Of a DNA stretch of 64,000 nt, positions 12,501 to 23,921 are shown one piece after another. A model generated the notes under the pieces. It saw only the letters and a list, made by a program, of their open reading frames with translations. It was not told the origin of the DNA and did not search any database. The stretch spans positions 3,782,001-3,846,000 of the forward strand of contig JAZARR010000175.1 in assembly GCA_037389465.1 (NCBI GenBank), read 5' to 3'. Source of the DNA: Baylisascaris procyonis (Eukaryota; Nematoda; Chromadorea; Rhabditida; Ascarididae). Within the stretch, counting starts at the first letter, position 1, and every line of letters begins with the position of its first letter. The translations under genes and the position numbers were made by a program.

Positions 12501-15500
12501 TGTACAAGAAAGCCTTCAACATACTGTTTGATAATAAAGTTAAAAAATATTAAAAAATAAAAGGTTAACGTTAAACATGAAGTTAAAAGATGTGTCATTG
12601 ATCATGAAACAACAAGAAACGCTATTTTAATACCAATTAACATCATCCTTCTCTGCTTCCAAATAAAGAAAATTGCAATTTGAACTGTAAAAAACATCGG
12701 ATTCACGAATCGAGAACAACGATCGTCTAACGTCGACAGCCTAATCTATTGCAAGTGGTAAAGTCACGAAAGCTCACTCAACAGAACTAAGAAGCTCATA
12801 ATAGATGCAACCTTTGATAGTTCGGATGGAGCATAAGTTCGAAGAGAGAACACAATTCAGTTTGTGTGAGTACCGGCTCAGAGCCTTGTTTATTCCAATC
12901 ATATAAGTACCATTGCACTGTCGCTAGTCGCTTTTCTGTATCCGCTGACAGCACGATACCATACTCTCCTTCTACAACATCAATAAATTTTTACTCTTAT
13001 CAATTATCACCCAAAAATTATCAATCTATATCAACAACAATCAAACGAGAAGAAAGCCACATTCCTTATGAATCTCGGACAACATATTCGGCAGCAGAAT
13101 TCAATAAGAAGCACTTTTTTATCCATCTCCTCTTCCCCCCCCCCTCTCCTCCGACCTATCCCGCTCACAAACTTCGAGCATCCTTCCTCACCGCCGCCGA
13201 TATGATCGCCTTAAAACCGCAAAAATGAACTCACCCATTTGTTCGCAAATTTTCCTTGCAACAATCGTGCCTGGTACATCATCATGATGATCGAGATCAA
13301 GTTCGTATGGTACCAGTTGAGTGCCAGGAATGTCCCGTTCGATAATGCCATTCATCCATATCACGTCGACTGTTGAGTGAGTACGCATCACATCTCCATA
13401 AAATTCATCGCCCAAACAACTGTGCACATCCAACGGCATTCGTGTTCGACCAGCTTTACGCTTCATAGCGCGATTCTGCCTTCAAACAATAAAAGATCGC
13501 TTTAATTGAACATCTACCGTTTAAAGTTTTAAGTAATCATGCAAATGACGTCTTATTTTGTAATCTACGAATGCGTTAAAATCCCCTTCGGCATATATAC
13601 CATAAAAAAAGGCAGACTTGGAGGTCATAATTTAATGCCTAATTGCTGCATATAAGAGTTTGCACCGCCCTAGTAGCACTCATTACTATGCTTCTCTTTG
13701 CGTAAGCCGAGGCACCTAATCTATAAACAAATCAACAACAATCTAAAGCTTAATAAGTTGACTGAACTGATACACGATGTTTTAAAGGAACAAAGATGTC
13801 AGTAAGGATTTTCTCCGCACCTTCGATTACTGCCTCTGATTTAACAGCCACGCTTTCCGAAATAAACTAGAGAACCGATGAGGGTCGAGGATGTTCGGCA
13901 AGCACCCTACTCCAACTAATCACAAACGAAACGTCTTTCCGACCTTGTTCCCAACCTAGAAATTTTCTTCTCAGCGTTTCATCCGATGATATAGAATTTG
14001 CATGAGTTTGACAGTGATCCAAACTGAGCCACATTAAATCTCCAGATGTCGAAAAAAGCAGATCATTTAGGATTTTCAAAGGCTTTGCCTAGTCTCCAAA
14101 TCAAGGGAATCAGTCGAAACCAGCGGTGAGCTGACTGAGTAATATTAGTTGTTGAACTCACTTATTCCTACGGATCTGACGAATGTTAAATGTGGCCGAT
14201 TTGCTCTTCTTGGCCACTGAAAGACGTGCTGTAACTGGGAATGTTTTTTGTGTTGTCGTCACTTCAGTATCAGTTGTCTTCTGCTCTTCAACACTCTCAC
14301 TCTTTGTCTGTGCATTATGCCTGCAAATAGAAAATATTTTAATTATCGGCTAATATTATGCAACTATAATTCCCTACAATTTTAATGAGAATCATCAACT
14401 CAATAAAGAATAATAATTATATTTAAAAAAAGAAACTAAAGCAATAAAACTACTCAGCCAAAATGATAAATAATAACAAATCTACAGAAAAAATTCTATA
14501 CGATTAAGTGTCTCTTAACAAATGGCCATATAATAGCGACTCAAAAAGTAGATTTTGCCCTGCGGAAACTCTAGACAATCCATAAGCCCTTGAGGCTTTA
14601 TTTGAGATTCGACGATATATTCAACACCACTACTACATGTGAAACAAAGCAAAAAAATAAAAAATAAACTGTACAATATCTCTGGGAAGGATTAAAACAA
14701 AAAACACAAAAAATGAAAAATTATTAACAAGAATTACGAACTCACCCTGCTTGTTTAGCAGCATTTGCCTCCTTCTCTGCACACGCTTTCCTTAAGTTGC
14801 GCAACATTGCCAACGTTTCTTCATCATCGACTAATTCTTCGACGTTCTCCTCCACTCTCATTAATTCCTCTTCGCTCTCGCTATCACTCTCTGATAAAAC
14901 AGGATATGCTGTCGTTCCTAAACTTATCTTCTTAAGTAATCGTCTAATACCGATCACAAAAAACACCCCGTCAAGACAAGATGAACCTGAACCTTACAAT
15001 TCCAATTAGCAGCCAAACGGATAACCAACTGAACTACGCATGCATTCACTCATATATTCTTCAACTTATATTCAAAATACCACTTCAAACATCAACCCAC
15101 GAAAAACGCAACACATAACTCTACGCTACAATTCGTCCATAACTGCATTTTAGCAATATTCTTCCTCCAACTAAACCGATGGCTGTTGGCGCAAAGTTTT
15201 TGACTGGCAATATGATCGCCTTTTTTCATCTTTCGAGCAATTCAAGCGATCGAATTAACATCGAAAATCGCCAATGAGGTGATATTTTCCATAACCCATT
15301 CCATCTAAGCCACTTAAACACCCACATTGAAGGAAAATTTCGGTATTTTCAGCGATAACTATACAACAGCACATGCGCAATCTATGCTATTTAATTTTCT
15401 GCTGTCAATTTTCATTTTCGCATGCCATCTTGATGCCAATTTTATGCATTCTATTGCCTTTACTAGCTCAATGTTGATAGTAAGGCATCGCATGAGATTC

Positions 15501-18500
15501 GAGTAAGTGAGAAATCGTTCTACCTATACAACAACAAAAAACTCCTCGAAAGTAGGCCACAAACAGTTTCCACTTACCTAATTAAAAGCCGGCAACGAAA
15601 TCCTTATCATTCAACAAGGTGCCGATTCAAGTCCTTAAATGCTGCTCATTTCCTTGTCACAACAATAGTCACAAAAAACACGAAAATTATTGGGATGAAG
15701 TATGAATCACCCATATGTGCTATTATTGAATAATTTTCATGAGAACTCCTTCTCATAAAACGCCACCATACCTTGAACGTGAGTTGATTCGAGTGCAGAG
15801 GAGGACATTCGTTTCTTGGCTGGTGTCGAATAGGTGGAAGCATGAGTGCTGGCACTGCAACTGCTTGAACTACTGCTGCTTGACGATTTCTTTGCTCGAC
15901 GTCGTCTGCCTTTAAATGCCTACAAAATACTAAAGGTGCATTTAATTGTCACGACTTTTGATTGCTAAACATTTTCACTAAAGAAGCAACAGATGCTCAC
16001 GCTGCCCTGCAATCCTATAACGAGAAACCGTCTCATCGATTAATGTCTTCATATCAAACATTAGCAGTGAAAAGGTATTTTCAATTCATTTTTGCAGTGG
16101 TATAAGGTGGAAACACATTTCTTATGCATATTTGAGGCCCTCAAAGTGCTGTTTTCAAAATAAAAATTCAGAAATCCACCGATGTGATGAAAGGAAGACG
16201 GGAAGAGTGAGGAGAGGGGGAAAGCGGAGTTATTTATGGATGTCTTATCACATCTTAATCTCAATCGACCACCCACAATCGATCACAGCAAATAAGCAAA
16301 CCTCATCTGGCAGTTTTTCCATGAGTTCCTTTGCAAGAACCTTCTCCCACTCGGCCTTTCGCACAACGGTTACCGAATCATCCGGCTTCAGCTTCATCCT
16401 ATCACCACATACCGCCTGAGTGTATTCCAACGTATCGAGTTTGATTATGCTGAAGAATGTGCCCTCAGTTCGATTCTCAATGCCAAATGGGACAATAAAC
16501 GATACCCTCATCAAACACGAATGCAGCTATGCTGCAGTCAATTCAACCTCCTATCATGTAATGCAGCGCAAATTCAGCTGGCTTTCCTTAATACAATCGT
16601 CTCCACAAATCAACTTCAACTTTAATCCCTATTCAGAAACGCCCATTAACGTGAGCTTCTCCTAAAACCCTCTCGAAGTCGGTCCTCACTCTTGTCCCTC
16701 TCTGCAGCTTTCTCTACTTTTTCATCAAATTCAGCAAGCCCTTTCTGAAGAACTTAAATGCTAACATGCCTACGGCCAAGTCCTAGATTTGACATTATAT
16801 AAGGATCAGATACAACAAGAGTCACATTAGAAGCCGCCCTTGTTCGTTGCAAAGCAAACACAACAATATAAACATTTGACCCACATTGTCAAATAATATG
16901 AACCACATTATATCAAAACATTCAAATATCTAAGACGATAAATGTTGGCGTACGGCTTTTTTATATAACATTCTACGATACAAACCTGTGAAGCATCTCT
17001 CAAAAATAGATAAAAAATACAAACCGATCAACATCTGGTTTTGTGATTCTTTCAGGTGGCGGTGTTACTGAGGCAGATGGTGTTGTCAACCATCGCACCT
17101 TTACTGCGTATAATGATACCTGAAAGGTGAATGAAATCCGTTTAGACGATGTCATTGAGCAATGACACGATAATGCAGTTAAATGACACTTACGGATATG
17201 AAAGCTGCTTTTGCTTTTAAGGTATAATGTCCCATGCCCTCCTCTCTTCAATCCTCTAAATACCGCTATATCTTATATTCCTTAGGGAATATTCTCCCCA
17301 AGCTATCTTCACAAATAATTTTTCTATTCCCTTTCTTATCTATAAAAAAATATTCATATGAACTCAGCAAAAAGAAGGGGTTTCTTTCAGGCATCGGTTG
17401 CTTACCGATCTCAACAATGAGTAAGAAAACACTCCTTGTCGGCTTCGCAACTATCAGGGCCAATCTATCAGGGATGATCAAAACTTATAAATACTCGAAT
17501 TTAATCAATACGGCAAAGCCCAATGATTCAAATTTTGCTGAAAGTATTGTTGTTCATTAAATTTTACTCTTTTTTTTAAATAATAGGCATTGAAACCTGA
17601 AACTGTTGAATTTCATCAATTCAGTATTGGTTGAGAAATTTCCTTCCTATATACGAATTGATGACCGGATATTTAGTGACTGGAATGACAAATAAAAATT
17701 TTCTCCCTAAACGATGAAAACATCGCTTTCGCAGATAAGATCGACGAAGATATGTTTTTTGACAGAAATAAGTTGATATTATCGTCGATAAAAAATGAAT
17801 CTTCGAGCAATGAAGGTAATTTAATTAACGTTTCAGCATCCCATCATTGGACAATATAAATATGGGACTCCTATTCCTCGTTAATATCGAGCACAACTTC
17901 TTTGAGGATAATATGAGATGCTAAAAGCCGAGTAAATTGCCTTCGCAGTCTTCGATCTAGGCATCAACGTCTCGCTATTCTATAATATACTCTTCATATA
18001 TTCGATGAAACAATGCATATGCACAACGATAAAAACACCCTTCTGAAAATATTAAAAGATTTGTTTTTTAATTGATATAAGACACACACACACCTTTTCG
18101 ATGGTAAATGGTGTATGATGAGTAAACGACCCTCGCATTTTTCGCTTTAGCAGACATGACGGCATTTCACTCTCCCATTCCACCTAAATAAAACAAACAT
18201 GAACATAATATATAAATAATAAAACATAATATAAGTCTTTCTCAGGCCATTAAAAGCCAACAAATAAATAAGGCACAAATAATAATGTGAAGCATAAACG
18301 TCAAATAAAGTACAAAAAAGCACTCACAACCAGTGATGCAACATCTAAACAATATTTCACAAGCAATTAGCCATCACCCCTGGCAAGGTAGGCAATTCCC
18401 TTCTCTCCAACAATTGCCCCCTTTCATTTAACACTGTCGGCGAACCATTCGACGCCCCCACTCTGCCTTTCACAGATGGCAGCACAGTAATTTTCTTCTT

Positions 18501-21500
18501 TCGATTACCTACGATAATAAAAAAATTTGATAAACGCAATATGAATAAGTTCGAAAAACAACAACAATAAGAATTGAACATTAGTTGTATTAAGTAAATA
18601 CCTTTTTTGACGTGACATATGCAGTCGAAACCATAACCGTCTCACCCGGTACCCATTGCCTTCCTATGCCATAGTCCTTTCGTCGATAGAGCACGCCAGA
18701 TCCAACATTATCCTTGATTTTGCACCTAAATATACAATAAGCAATCAATTGTTCACCTATACTTGTTCAGTACGTACACAAAGTTATACATTCTTGATTG
18801 AAAGCAATTAAATGAACAAAAAAAGTGAGCACGAGTGCCGCAATCTATTTCAATCACGAATGCTAAACACTATTTCGTTGACTGTCTTATCGAGTCCTCA
18901 TGAATTCAATTGGTGAACCGAATCAACAGTAGCGTAAAAGCAAACCTGTAGGAATTTCTGAAGACGATTGTAAGCTCGAAAACCGATTTGAGTGCACTAC
19001 CGATCCAATCATCGAAAAGTAAATAATTGGGGCCGCCAGATGCAAATGGCTCGACGAATTTTGCCGATGTCAAATCCACATTTTGGGCGACGATCCTGAA
19101 ATTGTTCACGGCAAATGCAACGCTCAATGAGTGAAATGAAAAAGATACTCAAAGATTGGAAAAGAATGAGTGAGATGGAAGGAACATAACGACGCAAATA
19201 AACTTTCTGCCTTCGCCCTACAACGAACGAAAGGAAGAGGATGGCGATTCGCATCGATTGGCCTTGTCGGCGTTCGAAATGGGAGTGTATTTTATCTGAA
19301 CGCCAATTTGCCGTGTCGGACAGCGACGACATGAAAAGGGAGGCCGAGTGTGGAACGTGAAGCACATAGAGATAGTAGAAACGGTTCATTGGGGAGCATA
19401 ACGGCTCCCAGGACGAGCATAGCAACAAGGGTGAACGGGGACAAGGCGAGGCCGATTGGGAAGGGTTGACGAGTGGAGATCGACGAGTGGGGACCGACGA
19501 CGGGACTGACGACTGCAGTAGACGAATGAAGAAGACTGACTCTGACGGGTTGGGAACCGACTTATAAAGGCCTCAGATATTGCCTGGGGCAGCACATGAG
19601 TACATAAGTCGATCAGTGGCATTATTTGAAGAACAATAAACGAGAATCGACTATACGAGTGAATTTGATCACTGTAATGATAGATCATAAACAGATATCT
19701 TAGTATAGGCTCTTTAGCGCCATACCTAACATAGTGGATATATAACATTATTAAAAATTTGCATATAACGTTGCGTTGTTCATAAATTTGCCCACACACT
19801 TGTGTAACAACAACATTCGTTATCACGTATCAGCAATATTCAAAAACGAATAATCGTTTCGAATGGCGATATGATATCGTAAAAATCAGCATAAATCATG
19901 ATATGGTGCGTCTTATTGTTATCACTCAAAATCAAAAATTGTTATCACTTTCCTTCCAATAAGTTCAGCTCGAACCTTGAACGATGGTCACAAAATGTAT
20001 AAAACTCCTGTCGAAGAAAATTCATTTCATGATCACGCCTTTCAAAAAAAGCACTATGAAACTACATACCAATGTAAGATAGCCGATTGCACTTACGATT
20101 GTCACATGGAAACTTTCGGAAGTGCTCTCAATTTGATTAAACAACCTTCAGCTTTCCATCCATTCACAATTTTATCCACGGATGTCCATCTATTCACAAT
20201 TTTGTCACGGACGTCCATCTGTTCACAATTTTGTCACGGATGTCAACAAAAATGAAGGTCTTTCTTGATTATAGTCACCTTCGAAACAACCGAGAATCGC
20301 AACAGAATGAAATATCCGATCCATTACAGAGATAAGGTGCCTATACCCCCTAAGAAGAGTTACTATTAAACAGTTAAGTACATATCGTAGTCAACTACAA
20401 TGGAGTTGGGGGAGATGCATGTTGGGGAAAAGGAACGAGAGTGGTAGGGAAGGACAAGATATGGATATGTGACTATCCAAAATAAAGCGCAGAAAAAAAA
20501 AAATCCTCTCCCACGACGTTTATCTCGCTTGTGACCACATATCTTCTAAACATTTTTTAACAACAAAAAACAAGGCGAAGCGATCTAAGCACCTCCTTTC
20601 TATTTCTGAAGCAATTTAAGTATCATCGTTTCATTTTTGAGCCAATCCAAGCAACATCCTTCTACTTCTGAGATGACAAACATTCCTATGCAGCATTCAC
20701 CATCGAGTGGTTTTTGCCTTGAATCAGCCACATAACCAAAGGAACGATAACAACCGGAAAGACGATGACTACGTCAATAAACTCCAGAAAATATCTGGAA
20801 GAAAGAGTGCATAGGCAGCCATAGAAATATCTATAAACGGCATCTAAGAATTCATCGTATTTCCAAACGGCCATATCCGCCAGATGAATATCGTATAGAG
20901 AAAAAAAAAACACTTTTAAATTTCTCAAATGAGAAGGGGTAAATGCCCAATTTGGCTAATTATACTGCAGCCATGCAGTCAAGAAGCACTCCCTCTTCTA
21001 TAGTGAAGTGTTAATACTCAGCCATTACCGCACATATTGCTTTTAATCACGAAGAAAAATTCTGCGTGTGTTGATTTTTCTTCTCACACGAAGTGCAGGT
21101 TCTTTTCCTTTTTCTCTTTCCTTCTCCCCTTCTCTTGCACCATCTTTCTGGCTGGTGGATTTCCTATTGCTTCGAAAATTCGACTGCCGATTACTTATTG
21201 ATTTCAGCATTCCATAAGGCAACGAACAAAAGGAATTAAATTTACCTATGAGAATGAATTTAAATAGTCACGTAATAAGTTGAAAAATCAGCTGCGTACA
21301 AACTCATAATAAGTGAATCCGAATAGGTAAATAAGCTAACTTCCTTTCCGGCAATACGATAACGTCGGCTTTTACATGAATGTTCCTTATGAAACCAATT
21401 TGCTTCGGGTTGTCGACCTTCACCACCGATTCGGAAAGCGAAAAGCCTCGATCCGCGATGAATACCTACAAATCACAGAGATCCATCAGAGGCATTCCTT

Positions 21501-23183
21501 GAAAAAAAAAAGATGCTCGAAATCCATTAAAAAATTTGCTTCCTTTGAGGAGAGATTCTTCATCGAAATCATCAAAGACATATGTTCCTGCGGAAGACTT
21601 CGCGATACCATCCTTTCTACCTCGTGATTGATACGGATGATGCCATCGTATGTGGACAATAGTAAAGAATCGCCATCTCTGAATGCAATGCTAACTGGCA
21701 TAGCAGCAAGAAACAACGTGGGTGGGAGAGATGGAGGATGAAGGCATTGAGGAGGGGTGGGAGGTCTAGACATCTTCCTTTCACAACGGCTGAGAAATAG
21801 AGATTATAGAAGTTCAAAATATCATCCTTAACGATGTCATATACTTATAAAATATTTGGAAAAACAGCGCTTGAATATCTTCATAATGAATGATGTCACC
21901 CTTGGCAGTTTGCAACAAACTTTCTTGTACATTTGTGCAGAGTGCATCTATTATATTAGAACTTAGCCTATTTGCCTTTCACCGTTCCCAATTGGACGGG
22001 GATTTTAATTCCTGAAAGAAGTTGCGATCAGGTAGATAAAAGAATATGAAAAGAAAAGGAAGAAAATTCATAAAGAATTTTTTTTTCTGGCCAATGTCTC
22101 TCTCATCCTTATTTTCTGCCGACGTTGCAAAACAAACTCGGATACTGAGATGGAATGGGCTCATTTGTTGTGCTTAACTTTCCTTTATCCCCTTGTGCTT
22201 CTCTGCTTTCAACCTTACAAATACATACGGTTGAGGCAGATAGACCCCCCCCCCCAATATGAATGGGAACAGTTGGAAGACGAATGTTTCTACACGACCC
22301 GAAAAGATTACAAACAAACCTCATTTTCTTTTCGAACGATGGAACCGACTGATCCAGGAAATACATCAATGAGTACTTCACCCGGCTTTAGTTTTTGATC
22401 TGCTTTTTCGTTTTCCTCGACGATTCCTCGATAAATCTCCAAATAAAATTAAAATAATTCATAATAAATGAAGCTATTGTATCAATAAGCTGAAGCAACA
22501 ATCACTGCAGAATTCCCTTCCCACTCTCTTTCCTCTCCCCTCCCAAAAAAGATCGCTTATTTAATCAGCATAAAATTCATGTCGAAGGCTATAAATAAAA
22601 ACGATGCTTGTTTAGAAATTAGTTGCCTTAATAAGCAATTTGGTGCATATTATTTTTATCAAGTTTTGTTATTCAAATTTCAGTTATTTTAGAGTTGAAA
22701 TCAGCTCAAAGATAGACCCAAATATATACATATATGCAAATTTGAGAAGTGAAAATGGTGAGACAAACATATACTCTGCGCTGTCATGCCCTCCCCCTTT
22801 ATCAACCACAAGCATAGATCTTAGTGTTAATACCCCCTCTACAATTTAGCCGCAATCACGCGATTTGTCTCGCAAATCCTGCTGCTGTGGACAGGAATAT
22901 CTCCTTTACAAGGCATCTGCCAATAGAAGTCCCCTCTTAAATTTACGATTATAAAAAAAAATAAATTTCAATCAATCTTCCCAAACGGATGGGAAAATAA
23001 TTTGCCCGAATAACAAGGAACTTGAGCAAAAAAAAAAAACAACTGCAGATTAAATATAAAAAAACTAAAATATACCCGAGTGACGACGCCTAATTTTGCC
23101 TTTGCACCTTTACTCAGATATACAACCGTATCATCTTGTTGGACTCGATTCGTCACTGTCGTTGTAAAATCATCAACATTCAT
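512..23183 (-). CDS. UBE2O: UBE2O-like giant E2/E3 hybrid ubiquitin-conjugating enzyme (whole gene, 3' end open)
   Basis: UBE2O proteins are large E2 enzymes with built-in substrate recognition that (multi)monoubiquitinate basic proteins in cytosol and nucleus. Exons, in transcription order: 23183-23076, 22436-22320, 22011-21983, 21690-21621, 21465-21341, 19095-18946, 18725-18602, 18183-18094, 17119-17025, 16506-16302, 15919-15772, 14917-14746, 14320-14162, 13479-13235, 12971-12812, 12426-12327, 12187-12132, 11820-11724, 11121-11005, 10814-10766, 10739-10636, 9913-9735, 9290-9174, 8822-8772, 8549-8457, 7459-7408, 7250-7097, 6890-6536, 5488-5240, 4609-4450, 3576-3515, 3060-2812, 2350-2227, 1752-1626, 1247-1040, 741-605, 557-512. 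The ATG at 23183 has an in-frame TAA 21 bases upstream and no acceptor between. Every junction was checked for phase. Similarity to human UBE2O was judged from memory, without alignment. The chain is about 1,620 aa, against about 1,290 in human; the excess lies between CR3 and the E2 core. Junctions from 11121 to 6536 are least certain. Confidence 0.85.
605..2350 (-). CDS. UBE2O: UBE2O catalytic E2 (UBC) core, exons 33-36
   Basis: These four exons hold the ubiquitin-conjugating domain. Exon 2350-2227 gives a lead-in ending [11 protein letters not shown]. Exon 1752-1626 gives the N-terminal helix [20 protein letters not shown], matching human FSTVRKEMALLATSLPEG. Exon 1247-1040 carries the E2 core: [25 protein letters not shown], an NPN in place of the usual HPN (LNPNLY), and the catalytic cysteine in [12 protein letters not shown], near residue 1557. 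Exon 741-605 gives [20 protein letters not shown] and FNEAGYESR. The cysteine forms the ubiquitin thioester. This is the most similar part to human UBE2O. BIRC6 also ends in a UBC domain but has LSILNTW at this point, so UBE2O fits better. Confidence 0.92.
2812..11121 (-). CDS. UBE2O: UBE2O central helical/acidic region, exons 19-32, family not recognised
   Basis: About 650 residues lie between CR3 and the exon that precedes the E2 core. They look predominantly alpha-helical: segments include [115 protein letters not shown] and [20 protein letters not shown]. Two acidic, METD-rich linkers interrupt them. Exons: 11121-11005, 10814-10766, 10739-10636, 9913-9735, 9290-9174, 8822-8772, 8549-8457, 7459-7408, 7250-7097, 6890-6536, 5488-5240, 4609-4450 (or ending about 4437), 3576-3515, 3060-2812. 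Phases join without a stop except for a break near 6810. The human protein has only a coiled-coil linker here. The final part, [20 protein letters not shown], could correspond to that coiled coil. Short exons at 10814, 8822 and 7459 are least secure. Confidence 0.6.
11724..13479 (-). CDS. UBE2O: UBE2O CR3 region, exons 14-18
   Basis: This is the third conserved region, residues about 531-750. Exon 14 (13479-13235) encodes [20 protein letters not shown], the counterpart of human TMTSADVMWQDGSVECNI, and continues to a [11 protein letters not shown] strand that matches FCPGDFVVDKR. Exon 15 (12971-12812) reads [20 protein letters not shown], the counterpart of VYGVVQSGDHIGRTCMVKW, and ends [12 protein letters not shown]. 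Exon 16 carries [13 protein letters not shown] (human VGQVARVDVSS). Exon 17 (56 nt) carries [19 protein letters not shown] (human VEVVWADNSKTIILPQHL). Exon 18 is the acidic Trp-containing stretch [17 protein letters not shown], the analogue of human SDEWEDDSDSWETDN. Junction phases are 1, 2, 0, 2 and 0, all consistent. Confidence 0.85.
11893..11986. repeat. ~52-bp tandem duplication in UBE2O intron 17
   Basis: A segment starting CTACTCTATTAAAATGCATC and ending AAACAATCGTG occurs twice in a row. The second copy starts 52 bases after the first and has one extra A. Confidence 0.9.
14162..15919 (-). CDS. UBE2O: UBE2O low-complexity basic/Ser-rich and acidic linker, exons 11-13
   Basis: This linker joins CR2 and CR3, residues about 371-531. 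Exon 11 (15919-15772) reads [11 protein letters not shown] followed by a run of eight serines, which is an NLS-like basic cluster and matches the Ser-rich stretch at the same place in human UBE2O. Exon 12 (14917-14746) is acidic ([13 protein letters not shown]) and then helical ([19 protein letters not shown]). Exon 13 (14320-14162) is Thr-rich and ends [11 protein letters not shown], equivalent to the human SIPLSIKNLKRK basic stretch that opens CR3. Donors are strong (GTGAGT for exons 12 and 13). Human UBE2O uses basic NLS sequences to shuttle; the same role here is inferred. Confidence 0.8.
16302..18183 (-). CDS. UBE2O: UBE2O CR2 region, exons 8-10
   Basis: This is the second conserved region of the same protein, residues about 242-371. 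Exon 8 (18183-18094) encodes [19 protein letters not shown] and leads into exon 9 (17119-17025) with [20 protein letters not shown]. That parallels the human segment ending VELKVTWITKSF...VSPPPSVIT. Exon 10 (16506-16302) starts [19 protein letters not shown], matching the human GCFDHAQRQLGERCLYVFP position, and ends in a charged helix [19 protein letters not shown]. The exon 8 and exon 9 boundaries are good (TTTAG/GT and TTTCAG/GT). The exon 10 acceptor (GTTTGATGAG) has little pyrimidine and is the weakest of the three, but the phase fits. Confidence 0.8.
18602..23183 (-). CDS. UBE2O: UBE2O N-terminal CR1 region, exons 1-7
   Basis: This is the first conserved beta-rich (SH3-like) region of UBE2O, which helps bind substrate. 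It covers residues about 1-241. Visible landmarks are [18 protein letters not shown] in exon 1, then a [17 protein letters not shown] strand, [19 protein letters not shown] (resembling the human segment around CGTVIDVNIDCAVKL), [20 protein letters not shown] (compare human IWPFMYGDYIAYDCWLG), and [20 protein letters not shown] (compare YGFYPGQVLIGPAKIF). Exon 3 is only 29 nt. It is supported because it is the one piece found that converts the phase-0 end of exon 2 into the phase-2 entry of exon 4. The intron from 21340 to 19096 is the longest in this block and holds an LTR-like GC-rich segment. Confidence 0.8.
19140..19740 (+). mobile_element. GC-richer LTR-like block in UBE2O intron 5
   Basis: Within the 2.2-kb intron between 19096 and 21340, a segment of balanced to GC-rich composition stands out. 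On the plus strand it contains a TATA-like CTTATAAAGG at 19561-19570 and AATAAA at 19635-19640. That spacing fits the promoter and polyadenylation signal of a solo LTR. A TGT at 19313 and an ACA ending at 19732 could be its ends, but flanking target duplications do not match. A 146-codon minus-strand frame across it has no recognised domain. Confidence 0.3.
20160..20252. repeat. ~30-bp tandem repeat, 3 copies, in UBE2O intron 5
   Basis: Three imperfect copies of a unit containing TTCACAATTTTGTCACGGA and TGTCCATCT, spaced by about 29 to 30 bases. Confidence 0.85.
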
Positions 23184-23750
23184 GATTCGATTGGAACGTT
23201 TTTAATTAGATGCACCCACACTTTTGAGACAAATCTATAATAATATCGTTCAAGGAAATCGTTTATATAACAAAAATATTATGAAAACGGAATATTTCTT
23301 CTCTAATGGAATGAGTCATATGGATATCAAAGCTGTTGATGAGGTATTAATCCCATTAATCCTAAACCAAAGGATATCACTAATCCTAAAACAAAACAGT
23401 TCTCCCAAACATCAACAATGATCTAAAAGGAACATCTCTATGGTTGAATCGAATTTCTGGAAAATGGTATATTCCAGCTTTATGATCTACGAATAGATCA
23501 TTAAACGAAATTCAACATAAATATACATTGAAACGGGCATATTATTTAATATAGTAGAGCGCTATATAACTTTATGGAATATTTGATCGCTTTATTGAAT
23601 GAAAAATAGGAAAGGGATAAATGAAATAAAAGGAAACGGCAATACTTCTTTATTTAGGTGATATAAGAGAGAGGTGGAAAGCTTTTCCGGTTGGAGAATG
23701 TCACTTATTTGGTCGCTATCGTATTTTGCCCTGAGGGTACATGAAATATC

Positions 23751-23921
23751 ACCACAATACGGTAATCACCTCGACCACAATACGGTAATCACTCGATAGA
23801 AACCACAATACGGTAATCACCTCGGTAGAAACCACAATACGGTAATCACCTCGGTAGAAACCAAAATACAGTAATCACCTCGATAGAAACCACAATACAG
23901 TAATCACCTCGGTAGAAACCT
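23751..23921. repeat. Minisatellite, ~29-bp unit, about 6 copies
   Basis: Six imperfect copies of a unit containing ACCACAATACGGTAATCACC followed by TCGGTAGAA lie in tandem. The first two copies are shorter (22 and 28 bases) and the later ones are close to 29 bases. Copies five and six share a G-to-A change (ATACAG for ATACGG), which points to recent local duplication. The array starts about 570 bases upstream of the UBE2O-like start codon. Confidence 0.9.

Noticed and set aside
18357..18581. Minus-strand frame [19 protein letters not shown] in a UBE2O intron, preceded by TCGTAG
   Set aside because: It needs phase 1 entry, but exon 7 ends in phase 0 and joins exon 8 directly with good similarity to human UBE2O.
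19386..19826. 146-codon minus-strand frame as a gene in UBE2O intron 5
   Set aside because: There is no recognised domain, and it overlaps the LTR-like GC-rich block; composition alone can explain the open frame.
22150..22398. Plus-strand 82-codon frame
   Set aside because: It overlaps UBE2O exon 2 on the opposite strand and has no recognisable domain.
512..23183. BIRC6 (BRUCE) as identity of the minus-strand gene
   Set aside because: The E2 core reads [10 protein letters not shown] and the N-terminal regions match UBE2O CR1-CR3. No BIR domain is seen.
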